A model generated the notes under the pieces. It was not told the DNA's origin and did no database searches. It saw only the letters and a program-made list of their open reading frames with translations. A DNA stretch of 64,000 bases, from the NCBI RefSeq assembly GCF_000340215.1, contig NW_006921543.1, positions 1,302,001-1,366,000 on the forward strand, written 5' to 3'. The DNA is from Pseudocercospora fijiensis CIRAD86 (taxonomy: Eukaryota > Ascomycota > Dothideomycetes > Mycosphaerellales > Mycosphaerellaceae). Positions 1 to 11,921 of the stretch are shown piece by piece; position 1 is the first letter of the stretch; each line of letters opens with the position of its first letter. The position numbers and the translations under genes were made by a program.

Positions 1-2951
1 GCCGGTAGACGAAGAATAAGGACATATAGACGCCTACCTTTATACTAACACTTGTAGACGGATTAGGGAAGGAATATAAGTTAGCGGACGATAAGGCCGA
101 CCTACTATAATCTGTCTTCTTCCTAGAATCCCTACCGGCGGACGAAACCGACATCGACAATGCTAAATATAGACTACCGGTAGTTATACCGCCGATTATA
201 GAGTATAAAGTAAAGGAGGCTATCCGAAGCACTAGCCTAGACAAAGTACTAGGCCTAGACGATATCCCGAATAGGGTAATAAGGATCGCGATAGACCTAC
301 TAGCGCTAATACTCGCTATAACGTACAATCTAGCCCTCGACCTATAGTACTACCTAGCCTCTTTTAAGGAATTAATAACGATAGTACTTCGAAAGCTAGG
401 GAAATCTATATACCGCGAACCTAAATCGTACCGACTAATCGCGCTACTTAATACGATCGGTAAGATAATAGATATAGTCCTTACTAGGCGAATATCGTAC
501 GTAGTAGAATACTACGGCCTTCTACTAGATACCTACTACGGAGGGAGAAAAGCGAGTTCTATAGAGCACGCCCTCTACCTAGTAATAGAAACGATCTACG
601 CTAGTTAGAACTAGAATAAGATCGTTAGCGCCCTCTTTCTCGACGTCTCTAGGGCCTTCGATAATATAAGCTATCGGCGGCTACTATACAACCTTTAAAA
701 GCGGCGTCTACCGGCAGAGATAGTAGGGTAGCTCCGAAGCTACCTAGTCGATAGAAAAACGACCCTCCGGATAGCTAAAGGGAGCTCTAAGTAGTATAGC
801 GTAGGAACGGGAATACCGTAAGGATCCCTACTATCTCCGATACTATACCTATTCTATAACGCAGACCTAGTCGACATTAAAGGAGCGGACCTAAATACCG
901 GGTATATCGACGACGTCTTAATAGTAGTCTCTAGGTACTTAGCAGCCGGCAACTGCGAGAGACTAGTAGAGATTTATACGAAAGCTAAATAATAGGCGAC
1001 GAAACACGCTTCGGTCTTCGCCTTAAAGAAGTACGAGATTATTTACTTCTATCTACCGGACTAGAGGCGATTAGCGGCCTTTAAGAGAATAGTAGAAGAA
1101 GAACAATACCCCCCCCTTTAGCTTACGCTAGTCTCGGGAGAGCAATATACTGTCTAGGCAAGCCGATATACTAGATACCTCGGGGTATAGCTCGATAGCG
1201 AGCTTAGAGGTCTATAATACCTTAAGAAAACGCTAGGAGCGGCTACCGCTACGGTAGGAGCCCTAGGATTAATCGCCGGCTCGATATAAGGGATTACACT
1301 CGAGCAGATAAGGACGCTCTACCGTATCGTCGTCTAGCCGAAGATACTATATACCGCATTAGTCTAGTTCCTAGTAGCGCTAGTATATAGCGAGAAGACG
1401 GTTTAAGCAAAGATAATAGCGAAGATTAACTCTTTATAGAAAAGGGCACTTTGCCTTATTACTAGAGTACTATAGACGATAGCGAGGGAGATCCTCGAAG
1501 TAGAAGCGGGAGTTAAGCCGATAATAACTATACTCGTAAGGAGGGTTAGCGACACGCTCGTTAGAATATACGCCTCTCTAATATAGCAAAAGATAAGGGA
1601 GGTATAGGACGAGATACCGATAAGGGTACAATACGAGAGCCCTCTACGAAGATACCGAGATATAGCTAATAGACAGCTCGGCTAATTTAGCTACGGAGTA
1701 TCTAATATAGAACTAATACGGCCGGTAATCGTAGCACTATAGTAGGAGCCCCTAGCAGTATATATTGCCGCCGACAAAGACGCTACGGTTAAAGTATACG
1801 ATAATATAGTTAAGGAAAGAGAGCTAGGCCGGCTTATTTTCTATACCGACGGGAGCGCGATCGACGGCTATATTAGTATAGCGGCAGCGCTCCCCTCCTA
1901 TAAGTAGACCGCTAGCCGCTATATAGGACCGTTTACCGAAAGTAACGTCTACGTCGCCGAGCTCTACGGGATAAGGATAGCGCTATAGAAAGCCCTCGAG
2001 CTTAGTAGCCGCCCTTAGAGTCTATAGAGCCCGGTATCGAAGATAGTTGTTTTCGGTAACTCTTAAGGAGCACTACTGTCTTATAGGCGACCTCTAGGCT
2101 AGTCTAGCTAGTAGATACTCTAAGATATAGTATAGCTAGTCGAGAACCTTAATCGCCGGTTTATTCCTATTAAGCTACGGTAGATAGTAGGACATCTAGG
2201 GGTGCCCGGCAACGAATAGGTAGACCGACTTGCTAAATACGCTACCGGTTAGCGCCCGGCCGTCTTAGGAGGGCAGAAAGTTAGAGGCCCGCAGGCACAG
2301 CCTATTCGGGTGCGGTATATACTCCGCTTAGTATACCGACGACACTTTAAGTTCTATATAAAGGAAAGCTAGGCTATAGAGTACCTTTATAGCAATACTA
2401 GAAGAAGGTACAAAGACATATACGAAACCGACGCCCTAGAGTATGTAAAACTACTCCGGAAACTATACGGCACTAAGACAATGTCTAAGGGCGTCTTATC
2501 GTTAATCTGCTAGATAAGAATAGGCCGCATCGGCTTAAACGCCTATCTAAAAATAATTCAGGTTAGGGCAGATAACGCCTATCGTTTATACGACGACAGC
2601 CCGGAGACACTTAAGCACGTCCTCTACAAATGCCTATTAATCTAGCTACTACGGAAGGAGATACTAGGGGAGGCGGTAATATACTTATTTATAACTCTAC
2701 TCTTCGAATTTCTTATAACACCGAAGCTAGCAATTCAGGCCGTATACTTTATATACCGTATAGGGCTCCTCGCGCAATTTACCGGGGCTAAGATATAGTT
2801 TATTACACCTCCCGAGGAGGAGGAATAGCTATAAAACATAGCGTAGATTAATTATAAAGCCGCGGGCTAGGTAAGGTTAAAACATAGCAGAAACGACATA
2901 GAACTAGACAACTATACTACGAACCGCTCCCTTATTTACGACAACGATTGA
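1..2951 (+). mobile_element. RIP-degraded non-LTR (LINE, Tad/I-like) retrotransposon, 5' end outside window
   Basis: One reading frame (codons starting at positions divisible by 3) keeps the landmarks of a LINE ORF2 in order: RT motif A LDVSRAFDNIS (about 633-671), the motif GIP-stop-GSLLSPILYLF (about 801-860) with TAA in place of Gln, the catalytic YIDD at 903-914, an RNase H YTDGS motif at about 1842-1856, a GHLGVPGNE RNase H end motif from 2190 with TAG at the next codon, and a KHVLYKC Cys/His motif near 2613-2632. The first TGA in frame is at 2949-2951 and is probably the original end. Stops inside the frame are TAA or TAG where Gln or Trp is expected, the result of CpA to TpA mutation. 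The endonuclease domain and ORF1 would lie before position 1. The element is certainly inactive. Confidence 0.93.
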
Positions 2952-2969
2952 GCCCTAAGACCTCTATAC

Positions 2970-4450
2970 TATCCTAAAAACACTATAGGAGATAATACGC
3001 CGAAAGACGTTTCCGCTACTAGACAGATCTCCGCCTACTACTAAGAGGGCACGGACCTCGACGCCGGGAAGCTAGCAACATTGTATATAGACACTGTACT
3101 AAAAAGTTCTTAACGGATTCTATATCGCGTCGAGAAGTGCTATAGAACGGGCATCGTTTTGTAGGGGTTAGTATAGTAAACATACGAGTTTATCTATATC
3201 GGGAGGAGGCTAGGAAGGCTTAGCGGATAGGATATAAAAGGAGGCGGCAAGCCTACCTGTCTTAAGACCTTATACCCTATCTAGCACTACCGAACGACCG
3301 AGTAGACACTATTAAGAGCGCCCGCTAATATATCTATTCTACAATTAGCACTCCTCGAACTATAGCTACCGTAGTAGGCTAAGGGTATCTATATCTAAGG
3401 GCGATACTTCCTAACCGCCCTTATCTTTAAGCTAGAATCTACCTATAAAGACATCTAGCGGGCGTACTATAGGGAGAGCGCCGAGCACCTTACGGTAACG
3501 TCGGTTCTCGAGAGGTTCCTCGCGCGTATCTAGGAAGAGGCGGAGAGGAGGTATAGAAAGGAAAGTATCTATACACACCTACGTAACCTTAGCTTTACTA
3601 TAGGAAAGTAGAAGGGATAGTATAAAGGAGACGAAGACCCGTTAGAATCTAACTAGATAACGACATTTAGGGACTTTATAAAAGCAAAAATAAAGAGACC
3701 GAATAGTAGTATGCTAATAGTAAGGATAGCCCTCTTTACGAGTGCTACTATAAACCTACTAGGTAGGCGGGAGGCGTACGATTAAGACGAATAGTACGTA
3801 TAGGCCTACGCGATAGTATAGCTACTAGGCAAGCAAGGCTACTATTTAATAATCTACGACTATAACGCTAGTAACGGACCGATTAGACTAAAGCCGGCAG
3901 AGACCTTCCTATTATGTGTATAATAGGTATTCCTTAAGGCCCTAAAGGAGAAACGCAAAGTGCGCGCCGTATACTTCGGAGACGCATACGATAACGGTAA
4001 ACTAGCATACAATATCTAGCGCAAGTCCGGGACTTTCTACGTAGGCAAGTGCCTAACGGATACGCTATTCTAGATACATAGGATGGCCTACGTAAAAGAC
4101 ACGCCCTAGGGAGACCTTAAGGACCCGAGATAGTTTAGCTTCTAGAAAATCGAAGGTATAGGCGGATACCTTCGAAAGACTAGGAAGTAATATAGACAAT
4201 AGGCGAAAGGGTAGAGAGCGAGGGACTTAACGTTTATTTACTTACATAATCTTATTAGTTCTAGTTAGCTAGGCGTTACGGGCTAGTATAAAGGAGTGAA
4301 AAACAATAAAAACATAGTCTATATTTAGCGTTAGAATAGTATTCACTTTAGGAGCGGTAGAATTAATGCATAGTTAGTCCGCAGATAGTTAGAGCCTAGC
4401 ATAGCGTCCGCAGTAGACAGCTAGCGGCCTAGAGCCGCACTCGGAGTAGC
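2970..4450 (+). pseudogene. second RIP-degraded reading frame downstream of the LINE, identity unknown
   Basis: After the LINE stop, the same frame stays protein-like for about 480 codons, broken only by TAA and TAG. Neighbouring frames checked around 3830-3900 carry more stops. The best-looking stretch is about 3820-4000, which reads as hydrophobic and charged segments such as YYLIIYDYNASNGPIRL. I do not recognise a domain. It could be a 3' ORF of the retrotransposon, an ORF1 of a second nested element, or a captured host gene. CpA and TpG are depleted exactly as in the LINE, so the whole 1-4470 block was mutated together. TGA is expected to be rare in RIP sequence, so its absence is not evidence of coding. 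Confidence 0.45.
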
Positions 4451-4761
4451 CGAGGAACGGGCTAAAAATGGAATTAATAATAAAAAAGTCGAATCTTCAA
4501 AGGGATAACGATCGAGGCAGCCGCATTCTTCGCTTGGCCTTCACATGCTCGAGTGGCTTTGCAGTATCTGAAAAGTGGCAAACATAAAATACACCTCAAG
4601 TTGTCGCAGAATAAACTATGTTCAGGCTTTGTTCGATACACATGACCTGGCGATGAGCTCACTCGGGGGATTCAAAATCAGTAGGCTACTCGCCAGGAAT
4701 GATGGCCGTAAATACCCCCTCCCGAAACATAGTAAAGCAATGTCTATCGTTGGAAGACGTG

Positions 4762-5451
4762 CTATCCAAAGCTACCTCTCGAGGTAGCGTGAATCAAGGC
4801 ATAGCGTGAATCAACCCAAATTTGCATTTCGACCACAGTCCAAAAGATAGCCTCAATCGCCTGCTTCCGTGACCAAGACTTGCCATCTTCGCTTCTGCTC
4901 GATATGTCTTCAAAAGCTCCGCTTAGTCTTCGGTTTGCTTCACTCTCATCGATAATTCTGTCCATCGGCTCCACTCCGCTCCACTGCACTTCTTCAAACT
5001 CTTTCTTCGGCAATCTCAAATGAAAGTCGTTGGTTACGCCCTCTTCGTTTATGCCGACTTTGAGCACCAGCGCCGGCATATAGAAAACAAGTCTCCGTAA
5101 CCATAACGCCTCATCTTCCTTCAGATTCCCAAACCATTTTACCCACGCGCTACCTCCATCGTGGTGCGTCAGGACTTCACGCGATCCTGCTTTCTGAAAG
5201 ATTCCAGCTGAGCCGTGATGTATGAGGAAGATAGCCGATTGGATTGAGAGTCGCTTCCACTCGAGAGAAATCTGAGCATGGACCTTGGTCAAGGGATGAT
5301 CGTGAAGAGAACGCAGCTCAGATATGGAAGGTATTTTGGCAATGTCGACGTAGCCATGCGCGATAAAATAAGAGTAGATCTTGTTGCGGATCTCGCCAGG
5401 AAGATCGAGAAAGGAGGTCGGTCTCTGTGAGGCCACATCTGCTTCCGACAT
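4762..5451 (-). CDS. F-box-like (2EXR-type) hypothetical protein, 229 aa
   Basis: A single-exon frame of 229 residues. Residues about 12-30 read SFLDLPGEIRNKIYSYFI, the LPxEIRxxIY signature that opens many fungal F-box or 2EXR-like proteins. Such proteins are often substrate adaptors of SCF ubiquitin ligases, but the function of this one is not known. The rest is soluble, with no signal peptide or membrane segment, and ends in a helix-like region rich in Glu and Trp. The gene lies just beyond the RIP block (1-4470) and has normal CA/TG usage, so it was not itself mutated. Its 3' end is within 300 bp of the retrotransposon edge. The start is the only Met before the signature. Confidence 0.6.
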   Translation of the reverse strand: MSEADVASQRPTSFLDLPGEIRNKIYSYFIAHGYVDIAKIPSISELRSLHDHPLTKVHAQISLEWKRLSIQSAIFLIHHGSAGIFQKAGSREVLTHHDGGSAWVKWFGNLKEDEALWLRRLVFYMPALVLKVGINEEGVTNDFHLRLPKKEFEEVQWSGVEPMDRIIDESEANRRLSGAFEDISSRSEDGKSWSRKQAIEAIFWTVVEMQIWVDSRYALIHATSRGSFG

Positions 5452-6021
5452 ATCTTTTGACTAGTCACGATTCACTTGTCGAGACTGAGGGCCATCATTC
5501 GTAGAGCTACAACTGTCCAAGAGAAATACTGCTCTCGAAGCACATGCAGTCGGATCTAGGCGTGAGAATTAGGTATGAGGGGTTTCCTGCGTGCTGGAAT
5601 GCTCATCGGATGTCGATAGTTTCCAGGAACTGTTTGCTCTTGAGCTGAGCAAGGAACTTGCGATCCGAGTATATTCATCAATGTTAATGAGTGTATGTTG
5701 ATGTTGGGAAGGCTCTTAGATGCAGTGGACGGGAGCCTGTTGAGTTTTATGTTCAAGCTAGTCTAGTCTACATAGCGGCAAGCTCGGATGGAGGACGGGT
5801 AAGGCAGGAATAAGGCACCAACCGAGACTGCCAACATTGTCTCCAGACTACACCGCCTCCAAAACCATGTCGTCCTGTGTAGATGCCACGACTTGTATTA
5901 GTAGCATATTCTGAAGCCCTCTTCAAGCAAAGACGCCGAACTCTTCACAAACAGCCGCTTCGCATCCAACGAGAAGTATCAAATCGGACAGCTTAAAGGA
6001 AGTAGCGGAAGGAGTCCACCC
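5452..6021. other. intergenic, no supported gene
   Basis: Normal base composition. Short open frames on both strands lack any recognisable motif or support. It should hold the promoter of the leftward F-box-like gene and the 3' flank of the J-domain gene. Confidence 0.5.
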
Positions 6022-6026
6022 CTACT

Positions 6027-6238
6027 CCAGCAAACCAGCGGGAATGAGATCATCCAGACACAGCTGATAAGTCCTCGGACCATCCTCCTCCTCCTCCTCA
6101 TCCTCCTCATCCCACCCAATTCCCTCAATACCCCAGCAAACCAGCGGGAATGAGATCATCCAGACACAGCTGATAAGTCCTCGGACCATCCTCCTCCTCC
6201 TCCTCATCCTCGTCATCCCACCCAATTCCCTCAATACC
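6027..6238. repeat. 106-bp direct tandem duplication at the 3' end of the J-domain gene
   Basis: Copy 1 starts at 6027 and copy 2 at 6133. The units read the same apart from one substitution I can see (CTC in copy 1, CTCG context in copy 2, changing Asp to Glu on the minus strand). The unit is 106 bp, not a multiple of three, so the downstream copy lies out of frame after the stop of the J-domain protein. Confidence 0.9.
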
Positions 6239-7180
6239 CTGCCTTTCCATCTGCTCAAGTTGGCGATCTGTCTCTTCCTCAGCCTCAAACTCGGCTTGAA
6301 CCATCGCCGTGATACTACCTTCCCCGTTATCGACGAGCTCCATGTAACGCTCGTGTGTCTTCGCGGCTGCACAGTTCTTAAGTTGCTCTAGGTGTGACAG
6401 AGCAACGCAGGCAATCCGCCGAGTATCGCCGGACATCAAACTTCGATTACAGCGAGAGCTGACGTCGTTTCCGCTTTCTGGTCCCCAATTGTCCACGAGC
6501 GTCCTTTGAGCCTTCGGTAGATACCTGAAATGTGGTTCTGCGGGCTCATCCTCTACTTCTTCACCAGTGGCGGGTTTGTCAGGGTTCCTGGATTGCTCCT
6601 CACAAGTGGTGGACAGTCCCTGAGCGTGGCTCCGCTTTCCAGCCCTCTGGTGGTGTGCACGCTTCCTGTTAGGGCGTCTAAGTTCTTTGAACATCCACAG
6701 CCTCTCGGCCGGACGTGCGTCCTTGTTGAGCAAGATGGTCGGTCTTTTGGCTTCGTACCGTGCTTCCCTGTAAGCTTTCTTGTCCCTTTCGGCCTGCATG
6801 GCCTCCTTTTCGGCCTGAATGAACTTCAGCGCTTCTGCTCTCGCAGCTTTCAGCGCCTCTTTGTTGGCGACATTTCGCGCATGAAGTGATTCCAAACTTT
6901 CTGGCAGGGCTGCTGGCTCAGACTCGGGGATGCCGCCTTTGACATGTATGATTTCTGAGAGGCAGACCTCGTAAGCCTCTTGGATTTTCTGAAAAACTTG
7001 CGTATGCTGCTCCCTAAGCTCCTCGTCTTGTGCTTTATCTGGATGCAGAAGGAGAGCCAGAGACCTGTAAGTGTCGCGAATTTCTGCTTTTGTGATGGAG
7101 CGGCTTCGGATGCCAAGGACTTCCCAGGCTGTTTCAGCGTTGTCAATCTGCTCATATAGAGCAGTCATTGCATCAGCCAT
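6125..7180 (-). CDS. J-domain (DnaJ-like) protein, 351 aa
   Basis: Residues about 15-80 form a J domain. The helix II-III loop carries the invariant His-Pro-Asp triad at residues 46-48 (LLHPDKAQ), needed to stimulate Hsp70 ATPase activity. It lacks the Gly/Phe and Cys-rich zinc regions of type I and II DnaJ proteins, so it is a type III J protein whose client is unknown. Residues about 105-200 are Lys/Arg/Glu-rich and probably coiled. The C-terminus has an acidic Glu/Asp run followed by DGPRTYQLCLDDLIPAGLL. A 106-bp duplication covering that C-terminal segment changes the final residues from LLE to LLGY. A second copy of the tail remains downstream in another frame. Confidence 0.85.
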   Translation of the reverse strand: MADAMTALYEQIDNAETAWEVLGIRSRSITKAEIRDTYRSLALLLHPDKAQDEELREQHTQVFQKIQEAYEVCLSEIIHVKGGIPESEPAALPESLESLHARNVANKEALKAARAEALKFIQAEKEAMQAERDKKAYREARYEAKRPTILLNKDARPAERLWMFKELRRPNRKRAHHQRAGKRSHAQGLSTTCEEQSRNPDKPATGEEVEDEPAEPHFRYLPKAQRTLVDNWGPESGNDVSSRCNRSLMSGDTRRIACVALSHLEQLKNCAAAKTHERYMELVDNGEGSITAMVQAEFEAEEETDRQLEQMERQGIEGIGWDDEDEEEEEDGPRTYQLCLDDLIPAGLLGY

Positions 7181-7783
7181 ATTTTCAATGCCGCTTCTGA
7201 TTAGAGCCGCGGCTGCTTGGATTGTGTTAAGAGCTCGTTGATGGTTGTTTGGTGGTTGAGTTGGTTGCAGGCAGAAGCCGAAAGCTTCTGTTATCGTGCG
7301 ACGAGAGTCTTCTCTTGGAGTTTGTAGTTGGTGACGTTGGATACTGAGTGGATGAAGAAGGCAAGGGAGAGGAGATGAGCTGTGAAAGATATACTTGCTT
7401 CAGTACCAAACTGAGGACATGCCTGAGGACATGCCTGAGGACACGCCTGAGGACACGCCAAGGCGACCACCAAAAGTCCTCACTACTCAGCACGTAATCC
7501 ATGTGACACTCTCTCATTTGGTAGAATTAGGTTGTGCGTTGAACAGCATGCACATGATCGATGCTCTTGACAGGCTTCTTGATTAGTACTGGTGAACACA
7601 CACCTGCTCACTGGGTTCGTGTGAGCAAGGAGCCACAGCGAGGCGTCGTAAAATGCAGCACATAACAAATTGGTGGTAATATGCTCAGCGATTACTGACC
7701 TGTCCGATGTCAATAGTAGTGTACGGCGCCTGGCGATGCTGTTCGTGACGACTTGAGGCCATGAAAGGAGATGTCTATTCTGA
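7181..7783. other. intergenic with a 12-bp minisatellite
   Basis: This is the upstream region of the J-domain gene. Around 7410-7460 a 12-bp unit (GAGGACATGCCT and close variants with ACACGCCT) is repeated about four times. The open frames through it are produced by the repeat and are not credible genes. Confidence 0.7.
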
Positions 7784-8019
7784 CATGCAAAAGGGTCGGG
7801 ATCCGGGGGTCGGGGTCCACACCACTATTGTTAGCAATTCTAGACAATGCTGTCTATATTATTTCTTCAACCAAACCATACCTCTATGTCGTCGAAAATA
7901 GCCAAACTTTAGTGGTATAGCTATAACTAAGGTATTGTTATTGTCTATTATCTCGCTCTTATTAACCGACCGAATACGCTATACCTACCCTTACTATATA
8001 CGATAACAACCTAATTTAA

Positions 8020-8960
8020 TACTGCCTCGACGATAGCTAGTCCTTCGAGGAGGTATCTAAGCTCTTGCTATCGGACGGCCGAGGGTCTCGTACGGCGATT
8101 TACGTACAAATAAAGAGATAGAAGGAGTTAGGTACTATCGTACTAAAGAAGGGTAGTCGACTACGTATAATTACGCTAACTATACGCGATTTAGTAATAG
8201 CAATAATGCTAGAACAGCCGTCGTTGTAGTATAAGGAAATATAGTATTACCTACTAAATAAGTACTCGGAATAGATTAGTTATAGCACTATCTAGCGGTT
8301 ATTAGTAAGCGAGTAGTTTACCTACAAATTGCAGGCGCGTACTACTAAGTAACGAGATCTAGTCGTAAGAGCTATATTCGAGGCCTAAATACAGCGATTT
8401 AGTATAGACATATTTATCTATATAGACGAGAGTTATATAAGCAACCGAGTAGCCTATCGAAGGCGTAGATAGGCTCTAATTAGTATGCCGGCGCGCGATG
8501 TAAAGCACCTATACTATACTAAGCGCTTCTCGTTATTGCCAGCATATACGTCTCGTAGGTATCTCGAGGACCCTCTTATTAAACAGGGCAGTATAAAGAT
8601 AGTAGACTTCCTACTATAGTTATAGGTATACGTACTGCCGAAGATAGGTCGGTATCTAGCGCCTTAGTCGGTATTATTAATAGACAACTGCGTAACCTAT
8701 AGTCGCGAGTATATTACTACCCTTTATCGCGAGGCAGGTATACAAGTACTATTCCTACTGCCGTATTCGCCTAATTATATACCAATCGAGAAGAGCTTCT
8801 ACTTACTAAAGCACTAGATGCGCCGTAACTGGAAGTTAATACTAAAGTATAGTAATAAAGAGTAGCAAGTTAAGTTTAAGGAGTTCTTAAAGGTTAGTTG
8901 CCGAGAATAGTCGAGAGGGGTCGACTATATTGCTATATTTAAGGACTATTATATACTAGA
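8020..8960 (+). pseudogene. degraded Tc1/mariner-type (DDE_3) transposase
   Basis: One frame keeps the DDE catalytic triad. The first Asp is in YIDESYISNR at 8425-8427, the second in LLIDNCVTY at 8683-8685, and the Glu in LLPYSPNYIPIEKSF at 8788-8790. Thirty-four residues separate the last two, the DD34E spacing of Tc1-like transposases. Upstream, about 100 codons resemble the helix-turn-helix region. The frame is interrupted only by TAA and TAG, consistent with RIP of Gln and Trp codons. All three catalytic codons survive, but the gene cannot be expressed as a full protein. Confidence 0.85.
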
Positions 8961-9849
8961 AACACTATACTAGGAGATACACACTATATAATATACCTCT
9001 ATATAAGATATCTATACTAAATAAATCGTCGTAGTCGGCGCTATATAGCGATATAAAAATCTTATCGTTACGATTGTTATATAGTTAATAACTACTCGCC
9101 GTCGCTACTACTACTATATAGACTCTGCCGCTAAGCTATGTCTTTATATCCGTACGGAAAGCCGGCAAGCTCCGAGCTTAGTTTAGCGTTCTACCCGATT
9201 CGGTTATACTATTTAGCGCATTCCCTTATACTAACTACTATTAATTAATTTTTTTCCTATCGTAGAAACTAGCTTATTTAGTATATTTTAAAAAAAGAAT
9301 AACGTTAATCGGATATATAGTTGTTATATTATAAATCCGACTATAGAATTTCCTCGAATTCGTAAAGTCGCTCGACCCTCGAGCTATTACTAAAGGTGCA
9401 GCTATCTAGTCTATAAGCCGGCTTCTAGTATGCAAACCTATTACTTAGCAACTATAATAGCTAATTACTCGCTCTTTTTTTTTATAATATACGGACGAGG
9501 CTAATTCGAAATATACTGTATATAATTATATAGAGAGAATAGTTCTTTGCAATGTTCTTAGTATATAAAGCTAAAGAGGTTTTGCCGTAGGTATAACCGA
9601 GAATTTCGCCGACCCTACGAAGCGGGTCCGAGCGACTTCCGACATTAGTCTATAGTATTACTAATATCGATAGTATAGTCGGAATGCACTACTTTTAAAG
9701 GATACTAGTTAATTTATATATCCTATATAGATCTATACTATTTAATTATGCTTCTTATATATAACCCGAATTTTTCTAACAGTTGTAGTTAAATATAGAC
9801 TAAGCTAAATTGTTAAAGCTAGCTTAACTGCTATATAGCCTATAACTCC

Positions 9850-11921
9850 TTATCTATCGAGTCGTTAGTCGTAGCATTAGCACTATTATTCTCCTTCGCC
9901 GCTTTATTGTCTTCTAATAATATATTGCTATACTCTATAGCATTTACGAATACCTTTATCTCTTCCCTTATCTTCTTCCGTAGTCTAAATAGTAGTACGT
10001 CAACCGCTAGGTCTGTATCCTAGTCCTTCTTTATTATTTGTAGTGTCTAGAAGCCCTCCTTAAGGTGCGGCTTAGCTCTAGCAATAGCTACCTTCATTTC
10101 CGGATGCCTTTTCGCAAGCTAGTCGCAGTATAGTAGCGTATACTTTAACCTATTTAGAATAGCGGCTTTGCTTTCGATTATCGGTAAAGAGCGTAGATTT
10201 GGCGGCAGAGGTAGATTAAGCTAAGCTAGTTAAGGCATTATCTAAGGGAACGAGAAGCTAGGCGGTACGGCGTACGGATTGAATAGTAGCATTAGACTAT
10301 ACTATAGCATTATCGGAGGTGCCTCTTAACTCGACTATTGCTTCTTCTTACTACGCAATCTGTCGGTATAGTTCTTAATAACAGTGCTAACAAGAGAGCC
10401 TAGTATATTATCGATTGTAGTAGTGCCTACGGTAATAGACTCGCGCTATTCCTCGAGGTATAAAGCTATAATAAAATAATAGGTCCTATTATGCTATATA
10501 TAGCAACTAATAACACCTAAGGTCTTATTATTAGCATACTACAAGTTAGGACAATGAAACTTAGCTAGGAGTGTCTTATAGACCTGTCGTAACTCCTTAT
10601 AAGTAGCGATAGTCTTCTCGTTAGCGTTACGAGTTAACTTAATACCCTTTTCCTTCTATATAGTAGGTAGCTTGTCTTAGTCCGATTTAATAAGGTCCGT
10701 ATCGTCCGAATCAAGTAATATAGTAGCCTTACTATACTAACTCTCGCTAATAATAATAGTAACTAATCGCTTTGTTATAGTATAATACTATATTATCTTA
10801 TCGATATATAGAAGGTCCTTAATATTATTAAATTAAATAGGATCGGCTTCCTTCGAAGAGCCGTGTTTTACGGCCTCGATAATAGCCTCTCGATTGATAA
10901 AATAGCACTATATTCTATACTTGTCTATATAGTCTCTAGCGCTCTATTTAGCAGTACGAATAAACTTAGCTATTATATCTACGTCGCCTTTATATATAGT
11001 AGTCTATATGCCTACCTATTTAGCCTTATTATATATAAAGAGCGTCTTATAACAAATCTTAGCTAATAGCGGTTAAGAGGCCGTAGAAGGTAGAGGGGGT
11101 TAAGTATCGGATTGCTTACTAGTAGGTACAGATTTATATACGCGTTTCTCGATAACTACTATACTAATTTTATCCTAGTTACTTAGAGGTCTATTAGGTG
11201 CACCTTAAGTATTATTTAGCGCGTCGTTTAGTATATTAGCGGCGTTGCGTAGTTGTTTAGTAGCCGCCGATCGTTTGCGCTTCTACGAAGCCTACGACTC
11301 TAACCCCTTCGACCCCTCCGCCTTCGACTTTATATCCTTTAGACTACTAGCACTCTTCCGCTAAGTAACTAGTATCTTCGAGTAGGGATTAGTCTTTGTC
11401 TTAGCGCTAGTTTTAGCTAGTTTCTAGCCCTTCTAAGAAAGAGTCTTCCCTTAGACACTAACCTACGTACTCGGCGGTAGAGTAGGTATCTATACTTATA
11501 TATTCGATAGTATACTATCTACTAGCTTCTACCTCTATCTTATTCTTTCTATCTCTTCTTCTTCTTCTTCTTCTTCTTCCTCTTTATCTACTATACTCGG
11601 TATATAGAAGGGGTCGGCACCTAGCAAATCTATAGTATATAGCTCTTTAGCTAACTATTTTTTATCTCTTCGTAGTACCGCTACTACTAGATTATAAGCC
11701 TATATATCTTCGATATATTATAAGGCGTCGACAAGGTCTTCTAGTATATATTAGGTCTTAGGTAGTAGCTCGACTGCCGACAATTAGTCAAAAGCTGCTT
11801 AGGCAAGGGTAGCGAGGCTAAACCCGCTCTCTAGATATACTAAATCTAACCTAGGGGGGCAATTAGATAGTAGCGACGATAAGGTATACCCTATAGAATT
11901 ATCTGAAGCTTTAGAGGGCAT
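9850..11921 (-). pseudogene. degraded second ORF of the 4.2-kb element, unknown function
   Basis: An ATG at 11921-11919, about 100 bp inside the right terminus, opens a minus-strand frame readable over several hundred codons with mainly TAG and TAA interruptions. It includes an acidic Glu run (the CTTCTT repeat near 11560-11585) followed by a basic Arg-rich stretch. Another readable minus-strand segment lies at about 10250-10680. I cannot identify a domain. Tc1-like transposons normally carry only the transposase, so this could be an accessory ORF, part of a second element, or a captured gene. Confidence 0.4.

Noticed and set aside
4474..4787. Short overlapping frames on both strands next to the LINE block
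   Set aside because: No motif, and they overlap each other at the edge of an RIP block; they look like chance frames.
6022..6372. 116-codon minus frame at the J-domain 3' end
   Set aside because: It is an alternative-frame reading created by the 106-bp tandem duplication.
7227..7713. Several frames on both strands around 7.4 kb
   Set aside because: They translate the 12-bp minisatellite (repeated Pro-Glu-Asp or Val-Leu-Arg units) and have no independent support.
10863..11066. 67-codon hydrophobic plus-strand frame
   Set aside because: It lies inside an RIP-mutated transposon; TA-rich sequence produces Ile/Tyr/Leu-rich frames by chance.
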